From positions 1-64,000 of the forward strand of contig LNEL01000040.1 in the NCBI GenBank assembly GCA_001464935.1: 64,000 nt of DNA, in the 5' to 3' direction. The notes beneath the pieces are model-generated. The model was not told where the DNA came from and did not search any database. It worked only from the letters and a program-made list of their open reading frames with translations. The stretch is from Gammaproteobacteria bacterium Ga0077536. Lineage in GTDB: Bacteria; Pseudomonadota; Gammaproteobacteria; Ga0077536. The translations under genes were made by a program, and so were the position numbers. Below, one piece after another: positions 57,671 through 64,000 of the stretch (position 1 is the stretch's first letter; each line of letters opens with the position of its first letter).

Positions 57671-58201
57671 ATGGCGCGCGCCTACCTCAGCATCGGCAGC
57701 AACATCGCGCCGGCGGCCAACGTGCTCGCGGCGCTCGAATTGCTGAGCGACAGTTTCGGTCCGCTGCTGTGTTCCGCCGTCTATCGCACGCCAGCGGTCG
57801 GCTTCGAGGGCGAGGATTTCCTGAACATGGTCGTCGGCATCGACACCACGCTCGCGCCGCTCGCGCTCGCGCAGACGCTGCGCGGATTCGAAGACCGCTG
57901 TGGCCGTCGCCGCGGCGGGCCGCGATTCTCCGCCCGCACGCTCGATCTCGACGTGCTGACCTATGACGATCTGGTGCTCGAAACCGCAGGTCTCACGCTG
58001 CCGCGGGCCGAGATTACCGAACAGGCCTTCGTGCTCGGCCCCCTCGCCGAGATCGCAGGCGACGAACGCCATCCCGTGCTCGGCGTGTCCTACGCTGAAC
58101 TCTGGCAGGCGATGGTGCCGACGGTCGCGCCCCTTGCGCGCGTGGCCTTGCCCGGGCTCGACGCCGTGCCGCAGATGTCCCCGACGGAAAAAGGACCCTG
58201 A
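57671..58201 (+). CDS. folK: 6-hydroxymethyl-7,8-dihydropterin pyrophosphokinase
   Basis: 176-residue HPPK transferring pyrophosphate from ATP to 6-hydroxymethyl-dihydropterin. SIGSNIAPAANV opens the fold; CGRRRGGPRFSARTLDLDVLTYDD contains the ATP and magnesium residues, and LPRAEITEQAFVLGPLAEIAG is the C-terminal signature. It lies seven bases after folB and is probably cotranscribed; the lipoprotein gene follows after four bases. Confidence 0.95.
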   Translation: MARAYLSIGSNIAPAANVLAALELLSDSFGPLLCSAVYRTPAVGFEGEDFLNMVVGIDTTLAPLALAQTLRGFEDRCGRRRGGPRFSARTLDLDVLTYDDLVLETAGLTLPRAEITEQAFVLGPLAEIAGDERHPVLGVSYAELWQAMVPTVAPLARVALPGLDAVPQMSPTEKGP

Positions 58202-58205
58202 GCCG

Positions 58206-58664
58206 ATGCTGATTTCACGCCATGCCATCAAACTGCTCGCCGTCGCGCTGTGCGTCGCGACGCTGACCGCGTGCTCGCTGGTCAAGGGGCCGGGCGCCGA
58301 ACGTCGCGACAAGGCGTTCGTGCAGGCGGTCGAAACCTACCGCAAGCTCATCCGCTGGGGCTATTTCGAGCAGGCCAGCGAGTATCTGAAGGGCAAGGAC
58401 GCGCCGCTGCCCGCGCCGAACCTCGCGGCTTATGCCGGGTACAAGGTCACCGGCTATGACGTCGGCGAACAGGTAGTCAGCAACGACGGTGATGAGGCGC
58501 GCGTGATTGCGCAGGTCGAGTTCTACGAAGTGGACTCGCACATTGCGAATACCGTGCGCGACGAACAGTACTGGTGGTACGACAACGAGGCGAAACGCTG
58601 GTACCTCGGTTCACCGCTGCCGGTGCTGAAGGTCGGGCCGCAGGTGCGCGAAATCAGTCGTTGA
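58206..58664 (+). CDS. Conserved small lipoprotein of unknown function
   Basis: 152 residues. The lipoprotein signal ends at LTAC (LAVALCVATLTACSLVKG). The mature part, with an FVQAVETYRKLIRWGYFEQAS helix and a following NTF2-like beta sheet ending WWYDNEAKRWYLGSPLP, suggests a small cone-like fold. No function is known to me. The gene begins four bases after folK and may be part of the folB-folK operon; its 3' end overlaps the convergent reductase gene by 11 bases. Confidence 0.8.
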   Translation: MLISRHAIKLLAVALCVATLTACSLVKGPGAERRDKAFVQAVETYRKLIRWGYFEQASEYLKGKDAPLPAPNLAAYAGYKVTGYDVGEQVVSNDGDEARVIAQVEFYEVDSHIANTVRDEQYWWYDNEAKRWYLGSPLPVLKVGPQVREISR

Positions 58665-59379
58665 GGTTGCGCCCGCCATCGACGGCGATGATTTGCCCGG
58701 TCACGAAACGCGCTTCCAGCAGGTAGCGCACGGCTTGGGCGATGTCGGCCGGTTCCCCGCAGCGCCCGAGTGGCGTGCGATCGAGCAGCGCCTGCCGCGT
58801 GTCGGCCGAGGCCGTTTCCGGCCACAGGATGGCCCCCGGTGCCACACCGTTCACCCGCACGGCCGGCGCGAGTTCGCGCGCTAGCGCGCGCGTGAGTCCG
58901 GCGAGTCCCGCCTTGGCGGCACAGTAAATCACGAAGCCGGCCTTGGGCCGGTCCGCATAGATGTCCGTGATGTTGACGATCGCACCCTCCGCCGCCGCCA
59001 GCAGTGGTGCAGCGGCCTGCGCGAGCAGGAACGGGGCCCGCAGGTTCACGTCCATCGTCTGTGACCATTCCTCGCTGGTCGCACACGCGAGCGGTGCCGG
59101 CTGGAACACGGCCGCGTTGTTGACGAGCGCATCGAGCCTGCCCCAGTGCGCGGCCACCGTCGACACCAGCGCCGACGTCGCGCTTTCGTCGCGCAGATCG
59201 GCCGTCACCACGAACGCGGACGCCGGGCGCAACGCGTTCAGGCGCGCGGCCAGCGCTGCGGCTTCGGCGGTCGAGTGCTGGCAATGAATCGCGAGCCGGT
59301 AGCGCGCGGCATGCAGTTCTTCGGCGATGGCAGCGCCTAGCCGCCGCGCGCCGCCGGTGATGAGAGCGACTTTGTCCAT
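58654..59379 (-). CDS. Pteridine reductase, FolM-like SDR
   Basis: 241-residue short-chain dehydrogenase. Cofactor motif LITGGARRLGAAIAEEL, the NNAAVF segment, an unusual Asp-containing NITDIYADRP active-site strand and YCAAKAGLAGLTRAL. The ARRLG variant and the ITDIYADRPK stretch are typical of pteridine reductase/FolM proteins, which reduce dihydrobiopterin or dihydrofolate; position next to folB and folK agrees. ATG 59379 was chosen; the track start adds 12 residues. Confidence 0.85.
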   Translation of the reverse strand: MDKVALITGGARRLGAAIAEELHAARYRLAIHCQHSTAEAAALAARLNALRPASAFVVTADLRDESATSALVSTVAAHWGRLDALVNNAAVFQPAPLACATSEEWSQTMDVNLRAPFLLAQAAAPLLAAAEGAIVNITDIYADRPKAGFVIYCAAKAGLAGLTRALARELAPAVRVNGVAPGAILWPETASADTRQALLDRTPLGRCGEPADIAQAVRYLLEARFVTGQIIAVDGGRNLND

Positions 59380-59430
59380 CGGTTTGCTTACGATGCGGCG
59401 CGGTGATGCGATCACCGTCGAGGAGTGGTC

Positions 59431-60603
59431 ATGGAAACCCGAACGAGATTACCCGATCCCGGCGCCGATGAGTTAGCGCACGCCGCACTGCTGCGTGAAC
59501 GCATCGTGCAGGCGATCGCGGCGGCCGACGGGCGTCTGCCCTTCGATGTGTTCATGGATCTCGCGCTGTTCGCACCGGGTCTCGGCTATTACGTGGCCGG
59601 GGCGCGCAAGTTCGGGCGCGACGGCGACTTCGTCACCGCGCCCGAGGTGTCGGCGCTGTTCGGCGCGAGCCTGGCCCGCCAGTGTGCCGAGGTGCTCGCA
59701 CAGATCGGTGGCGCCATCATCGAGTTCGGTGGCGGCACGGGCCGCCTGGCCGCGAGCCTGCTCGCCGAACTCGCGCATCTGGGGGCTCTGCCCGACACCT
59801 ATTACATCGTCGAACTGAGCCCGGAACTGCGTGAGCGTCAGCGTGAGACGCTGCGCGCGCAGCCGCCGGCGATAGCCGAGCGCGTGCAGTGGCTGAGCGA
59901 CGCGCCGGCCACACCACTCGACGGCGTGGTGATCGCGAACGAGGTGCTCGATTCCCTGCCCGTCCGCGTGTTCGAGCGGGCCGACGGCCAGACGTACGAG
60001 CGCGGCGTCACGCTCGATGTCCGCGCGCAGCTGCAGTGGACCCGCTGGCCGGCCGAGGCCGACCTGGCCGCCCGCGTCGCGCACTGCTTCGAGCCCGGCC
60101 CGCCGCCCGCCGATTACCTGTCCGAGCTCAACCTCCGGCAGTCGCTGTGGATCGCCGATCTCGCGCGCTTTCTGCGCCGGGGCGTCGCGCTGCTGATCGA
60201 CTACGGCGACCCGCGCCACGAGCGCTACCACGCAAGCCGTGACAGCGGCAGCCTGCGCTGCTACTGGCGCCATCGCGTGCACGACGATCCGCTGCTGCAT
60301 CCGGGGCTGCAGGACATCACCGCCTCGGTCGATTTCACCGGCGTTGCCGAGGACGCCGTCGAAGCGGGTTTCGACGTGCTCGGCTTTGCGAGCCAGGCGA
60401 ACTTTCTGCTCGGCTGCGGCGTCGAGGCCCTGCTGCAGCAGCGGCTTGCCGATCCCGCGCCACATGCGCGGCTCGCACTCGAGGCGCGCATCCTGCTGTT
60501 GCCGAGCGAAATGGGCACGCGCTGCAAGGTGATCGCGCTTGGTCGCGACTATACGCACCCCCTGCTCGGCCTGCGTCTGCGCAATGAAAAGCACCGTCTG
60601 TGA
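59431..60603 (+). CDS. SAM-dependent methyltransferase, MidA/NDUFAF7-like
   Basis: 390 residues of the COG1565 family: DLALFAPGLGYYVAGARKFGRDGDFVTAPEVS at the start, the SAM site IIEFGGGTGRLAASLL, IVELSPELRERQ and VIANEVLDSLPV. Eukaryotic relatives methylate an arginine of complex I subunit NDUFS2; the bacterial target is not settled. GAGGAG lies before ATG 59431; GTG 59425 is the alternative start. msrA follows on the same strand. Confidence 0.9.
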   Translation: METRTRLPDPGADELAHAALLRERIVQAIAAADGRLPFDVFMDLALFAPGLGYYVAGARKFGRDGDFVTAPEVSALFGASLARQCAEVLAQIGGAIIEFGGGTGRLAASLLAELAHLGALPDTYYIVELSPELRERQRETLRAQPPAIAERVQWLSDAPATPLDGVVIANEVLDSLPVRVFERADGQTYERGVTLDVRAQLQWTRWPAEADLAARVAHCFEPGPPPADYLSELNLRQSLWIADLARFLRRGVALLIDYGDPRHERYHASRDSGSLRCYWRHRVHDDPLLHPGLQDITASVDFTGVAEDAVEAGFDVLGFASQANFLLGCGVEALLQQRLADPAPHARLALEARILLLPSEMGTRCKVIALGRDYTHPLLGLRLRNEKHRL

Positions 60604-60668
60604 GCGGCGGCAACTTCGCCCGCGCGGGACAGTCGAACCGGGCCACAACTTCCAGCAGAGACTGCACC

Positions 60669-61301
60669 ATGATGCTTCGCGCGTTCGTCTTCCTGTGGTG
60701 GCTGGGCATGGTCCCGGCGTTCGCGGCCGGGTCTCCGTCGACGCCGGTCAGTCCGGAGCCGGCACAGGGGCAGGCCGCCGCGACCTTCGCCGGCGGTTGC
60801 TTCTGGTGCATGGAGCCGCCGTTCGATGCGCTCGACGGCGTGGTCGCGACCATCTCGGGGTATACGGGCGGCACGGTGCCGAACCCGACCTACGAGCAGG
60901 TCTCGGCCGGCGGCACCGGGCACGCCGAAGCATTGAGGGTGATCTACGATCCGACAAGGATTAGCTACGAGCGACTGCTCGAGGTCTTCTGGCACAACAT
61001 CGACCCGGTGACCGCAGACCGGCAGTTCTGCGATGGCGGCACGCAATACAGGTCGGCGATCTTCGTGCATGACGCGGACCAGGCCGCCGCGGCGAAAGCG
61101 AGCCTCGCGGCGTTGAGCGCCGGCGGGACACTGCCGGGGCCAATCGTCACGGAGATCAACGAGGCCGCGGCGTTCTACCCGGCCGAGGACTACCACCAGG
61201 ACTACTATCGAAAGAATCCCGTGCGCTACGAGTTCTACCGCTTCAACTGCGGGCGCGATGACCGGCTGCAGGCGCTGTGGGGTAAAGCCGCAGCGCATTG
61301 A
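60669..61301 (+). CDS. msrA: Peptide-methionine (S)-S-oxide reductase, exported
   Basis: 210-residue MsrA reducing methionine S-sulfoxide. An N-terminal signal (AFVFLWWLGMVPAFAAG) precedes the catalytic GGCFWCMEPPFD near residue 45; EVFWHNIDPVTADRQFCDGGTQYRS and FYPAEDYHQDYYRKNP are canonical. The signal places it in the periplasm, unlike the usual cytosolic MsrA. Start ATG 60669; the track start at 60600 is unsupported. There is no MsrB domain or gene nearby. Confidence 0.92.
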   Translation: MMLRAFVFLWWLGMVPAFAAGSPSTPVSPEPAQGQAAATFAGGCFWCMEPPFDALDGVVATISGYTGGTVPNPTYEQVSAGGTGHAEALRVIYDPTRISYERLLEVFWHNIDPVTADRQFCDGGTQYRSAIFVHDADQAAAAKASLAALSAGGTLPGPIVTEINEAAAFYPAEDYHQDYYRKNPVRYEFYRFNCGRDDRLQALWGKAAAH

Positions 61302-61422
61302 GCGGTTTCATGCAGGACCCCTTCAGTTTGGGCGCCTATTGCCGAATTCCCCTATGCTCTTCGGGCAACACCGGACAGGCAGGTCCCACGCGGCACGCCG
61401 CAACAGGCACGGGCACAGCGCC

Positions 61423-62337
61423 ATGGCAAAACAGACTAGCGATCGCTCGACCTCGCAGCAGGTCATCCTGTTCGCCGACATCGTCGGCAGCACGTCACTC
61501 TATGAAACGATCGGCGACGCCGCGGCACGCGAACTGACGGCCGCGTGCATCGCGCGCATGGTCGAGATCACCGAGCAGCACCAGGGCCGGGTCACCGCCG
61601 AGCTCGGCGACGAAATCATGTGCTTCTTCCACGATCCCGCCGATGCGGCCGCCGCCGCCTGCGAACTGCACGCGCGGATCGGCGAAGCGTATCCCGGCGA
61701 TGCGCGCACGCCCGCGCTGAAACTGCGCATCGGCATGCACTTCGGCAGCGTCGTCGGCGTCAAGGACGACCTGATGAGCGAGACGGCGAAGATCGCCCAT
61801 TGGGCCGCGCGCAATGCGAAGGGCGAACAGACCCTGGCGACGGTGCCGGTGATCGACGCCCTGCCGCGCATCTATCGCGCGGTGTCGCGCTATGTCGACG
61901 ACGAAACCTGGAATTTCGTGTCCTTCGAACACGTCGCGTTATATGAAATCATCTGGGACGTCGAGGCCATCACCGCCGCGTCCGTCGAGAAGTCCAAGCC
62001 CGAAGAACGGCGCTATGAACTGGTGAGTTTTGCCTTTGGCGGCGATACGGTGGCGGTCAGCGCGGAGCGCCCGGTGATCTCGATCGGACGCGGCACACAG
62101 AACGATCTGACTGTGAAGAACGACCTGGTGTCGCGCCAGCATTTCACGGCGCAGTACAGCCGCGGCCGCTGCACGATCACCGACAAGAGCACCAACGGCA
62201 CTTTCATTCTGCCTGCCGGTGGAGGCCGCCACGAAGTCCGCCGTGACACGTTTCCGTTGTCCGGCAGCGGCATCATCGTGCTCGGCGCGCCGCTGCAGCA
62301 GGGCGATGTGGTCGCGATCCAGTACGTCTGCAAATAG
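61423..62337 (+). CDS. Class III adenylate/guanylate cyclase-like domain fused to FHA
   Basis: 304 residues. Residues about 12-190 form a class III cyclase homology domain: first metal Asp in ILFADIVGSTSLYE and second in TAELGDEIMCFF. The position of the transition-state Asn, normally in a VNxAAR motif, appears as His in AHWAAR, while the Arg is kept, so activity may be weak or altered. A C-terminal FHA domain (about 215-300: ISIGRGTQNDLTV, VSRQHFTAQY, STNGTFI) would bind phosphothreonine partners. No kinase is nearby. Start ATG 61423; the track extension is rejected. Confidence 0.85.
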   Translation: MAKQTSDRSTSQQVILFADIVGSTSLYETIGDAAARELTAACIARMVEITEQHQGRVTAELGDEIMCFFHDPADAAAAACELHARIGEAYPGDARTPALKLRIGMHFGSVVGVKDDLMSETAKIAHWAARNAKGEQTLATVPVIDALPRIYRAVSRYVDDETWNFVSFEHVALYEIIWDVEAITAASVEKSKPEERRYELVSFAFGGDTVAVSAERPVISIGRGTQNDLTVKNDLVSRQHFTAQYSRGRCTITDKSTNGTFILPAGGGRHEVRRDTFPLSGSGIIVLGAPLQQGDVVAIQYVCK

Positions 62338-62352
62338 CGCGTTCGATCCCAC

Positions 62353-62370
62353 CAGCCTCTGGCGAGGCTG
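62353..62370. terminator. Hairpin between convergent cyclase and cca genes
   Basis: CAGCCTC-TGGC-GAGGCTG is a perfect seven-base-pair stem in the 55-base gap between two convergent stops. No U-run, so bidirectional termination is inferred from position. Confidence 0.35.
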
Positions 62371-62392
62371 ATCCGCCCGGTGGTCGCGCGCG

Positions 62393-63604
62393 CTAGTCGC
62401 GGGACACGGCCTTGAGCGCCATAATCCGTGCTTCGCGCAATAGAGTCTTGATCTGCGGCCCCGGCCCGTGTTCGGCGACGATCGCCGCGACGTCGATCTC
62501 ACGAGTAACCACCAGTGCCTCGCGCAAGCGCGCGGCCTGCGGATAGGGCCGGTCCTCGAATCCCGCACGGCCGCGCGCGTCGCACTCGCAGGCGAGCAGG
62601 CACTCCTCGAAGCGTGCCGGACGACGATAGGCGTCGAGTTTGTCGAGCAGGTCGACCACCGTGGACGCTTTCAGTTCGAGCGCTCGATGCACGTTGGTGT
62701 GATGGCGCGCGACGAGCACCGCGAGTTCGCGACAGGCCTGCGGCACGCGCAGGCGATCGCAGAGGCCGTTCAGCAGGCCGACGCTGCGTTCTTCATGACC
62801 AATGTGTTGCGGCAGCTTCGCCGCCGGCGTCGTCGCCTTGCCGAGATCGTGCACCAGCACGGCGAAGCGCACCCGTGCGTCGGCTCCGGCGCGCGCCGCC
62901 GCCGCCAGGCACAGCATCAGGTGGGCACCGCAGTCGATCTCCGGATGATGCTGCGCCGGCTGCGGCACGCCGAACAGTGCGTCGACCTCCGGCAGCACCA
63001 CGCGCAGCGCGCCGCACTCGCGCAGCACTTCGAAGAAACGCTGCGGATGCGCTTCGCCGAGTGCGCGTTCGAGTTCGCGCCACACGCGTTCGGGCGTCAG
63101 CGTGTCGAGTTCGCCGGAGGCGGTGATCGCGCGCATCAGCGCCATCGTTTCCGGTGCCACCGTGAAATCGAAACGGGCGGCGAAGCGCCCGACGCGCAGC
63201 GCGCGCAGGGGATCCTCGGTGAAGGCTGCGGTGACATGGCGCAGCACGCGCTGCGCGAGATCGCGGCGGCCTCCGTACGGATCGATGATCGTGCCGTCAG
63301 CCTCTTCCGCCATCGCGTTGATCGTCAGATCGCGGCGCGCGAGATCCTGCTCGAGCGTGACGCTGCGCGCGACATCGACCGCGAAGCCCGTGTAGCCGCT
63401 GCCCTGTTTGCGCTCGGTGCGCGCCAGCGCGTATTCCTCGTGCGTGTCCGGGTGCAGAAAGACCGGAAAGTCCTTGCCGACCCGCGTGTAGCCCTGCGCG
63501 AGCATCTCGTCCTCGCTCGCGCCGACGACCACCCAGTCGCAGTCGACGATCGGCAGGCCCAGCAGCCGATCGCGAACGGCGCCTCCGACGCGGTAGATCT
63601 TCAT
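62393..63604 (-). CDS. cca: Multifunctional CCA tRNA nucleotidyltransferase
   Basis: 403-residue class II nucleotidyltransferase adding or repairing the CCA end of tRNA. Head domain: KIYRVGGAVRDRLLGLP, DCDWVVVGAS and the RRDLTINAMAEE motif; the C-terminal HD domain (LVHDLGKATTP) marks the gammaproteobacterial multifunctional form with phosphatase and phosphodiesterase activity. ATG 63604 is the canonical start; the 28-residue track extension overlaps the intergenic region. Convergent with the cyclase gene. Confidence 0.95.
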   Translation of the reverse strand: MKIYRVGGAVRDRLLGLPIVDCDWVVVGASEDEMLAQGYTRVGKDFPVFLHPDTHEEYALARTERKQGSGYTGFAVDVARSVTLEQDLARRDLTINAMAEEADGTIIDPYGGRRDLAQRVLRHVTAAFTEDPLRALRVGRFAARFDFTVAPETMALMRAITASGELDTLTPERVWRELERALGEAHPQRFFEVLRECGALRVVLPEVDALFGVPQPAQHHPEIDCGAHLMLCLAAAARAGADARVRFAVLVHDLGKATTPAAKLPQHIGHEERSVGLLNGLCDRLRVPQACRELAVLVARHHTNVHRALELKASTVVDLLDKLDAYRRPARFEECLLACECDARGRAGFEDRPYPQAARLREALVVTREIDVAAIVAEHGPGPQIKTLLREARIMALKAVSRD

Positions 63605-63632
63605 CGCGTGCGGCCGGCGGGCGCGGGACGCC

Positions 63633-64000
63633 TCAGCGCCCGGCGTGCCGGCGCAGCCGGTCGTAGCGCATGCGCTCGCCGCCGCCACGCAACAGCGTGT
63701 CGATCACGGCGTCGACAGCGGTCGGCGTGATCCCGAGCGCCGTGAGCCCGTTCGCACCGGTGAGCACGCTGTCCTGCGTGGCCGAGCGGAAGTTGTCGCG
63801 CGAGAATGGTTTGCCCGGCAGATGCTCGAAGACTTCGGCCTGGAGGCGCGAGGCGAGCATGCCGAGTGGCAGGATCAGCCGTGTGCGGCCGGTCACGCGC
63901 ACGACCAGTCGCACGATCTCTTCGAGCGTCATCACCGCAGGACCGCCGAGATCGTAGGCCTGGCCGACACTGCGCCGATCGTCGATGGCGCGCACGAAGG
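63633..64000 (-). CDS. NDUFA9-like NAD(P)-binding protein, C-terminal part (runs off the window)
   Basis: Only the last about 120 residues are present; the reading frame is open through base 64000, so the start lies outside. The segment RAIDDRRSVGQAYDLGGPAVMTLEEIV and the following RLILPLGMLASRLQAEVFEHLPGKPFSRDN resemble the C-terminus of atypical SDRs of the complex I NDUFA9 type. The listed track start is an internal GTG. Convergent with nothing in view; cca follows 28 bases downstream on the same strand. Confidence 0.75.
   Translation of the reverse strand, partial: FVRAIDDRRSVGQAYDLGGPAVMTLEEIVRLVVRVTGRTRLILPLGMLASRLQAEVFEHLPGKPFSRDNFRSATQDSVLTGANGLTALGITPTAVDAVIDTLLRGGGERMRYDRLRRHAGR

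Overview
The window is high-GC DNA from a proteobacterium, most likely a gammaproteobacterium of the Steroidobacter/Nevskia/Solimonas type. The best phylogenetic handle is the block at 50.7-64 kb: tRNA-Ile(CAU), then rpoD, dnaG, yqeY and rpsU on the minus strand, divergent from tsaD, followed by plsY, folB, folK, a FolM-like reductase, a MidA-like methyltransferase, msrA and a single-chain cca. That is an ordinary gammaproteobacterial housekeeping neighbourhood. The taxonomic placement is inference; no rRNA gene is present.

Layout. 0-9.6 kb holds an HD/PDEase-type hydrolase, a metallo-beta-lactamase-fold protein, a DUF2461 protein, glpK-glpD (start/stop overlap ATGA), a membrane protein joining a degenerate GGDEF domain to a cupin, rluF and an LLM-class flavin oxidoreductase. 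9.8-15 kb holds a minus-strand Baeyer-Villiger-type monooxygenase, SDR and thiolase set, divergent from a CaiB-type CoA-transferase. 15-17.2 kb holds a CAP-domain protein, a truC-like gene with a frameshift near its 3' end and a CBS-pair protein. 17.3-21.8 kb is a divergent nitrogen-compound locus: isochorismatase-fold hydrolase and permease on one side, AtzG/AtzE/AtzH-like genes on the other. 22-46 kb is an accessory, repeat-rich degradation region: acyl-CoA dehydrogenase, three further amidase-signature genes (one a secreted tandem protein whose second half has lost catalytic residues), two more Baeyer-Villiger monooxygenases each divergent from a regulator (AraC type; sigma-54 activator type), a zinc alcohol dehydrogenase, a Ca/Na antiporter, a VPLPA-CTERM protein and a REP-associated tyrosine transposase (RAYT). 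46-50.6 kb holds a BON lipoprotein, an LLM oxidoreductase with a downstream alpha/beta hydrolase, a spermidine-synthase-like protein and a GFA protein. 50.7-64 kb is the housekeeping block.

How the genes fit together. The monooxygenases, alcohol dehydrogenase, SDR, hydrolase, CoA-transferase, acyl-CoA dehydrogenase and thiolase would suit aerobic breakdown of cyclic ketones, terpenoids or steroids: ketone to ester or lactone, hydrolysis, CoA activation, beta-oxidation. The amidases and the AtzG/E/H-like set suggest use of amide or ureide nitrogen. Substrates cannot be read from sequence.

Most distinctive signals: a dispersed repeat family with termini GGGGACACCCA / TGGGTGTCCC and a shared core near GCATGCTGCGGCAC, whose termini flank the RAYT gene in inverted orientation; a near-consensus sigma-54 promoter upstream of a monooxygenase that is divergent from its likely activator; a tandem amidase with an apparently dead second domain; a degenerate-GGDEF/cupin fusion; and three consecutive perfect hairpins upstream of it. 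No CRISPR array, prophage or rRNA operon was seen.
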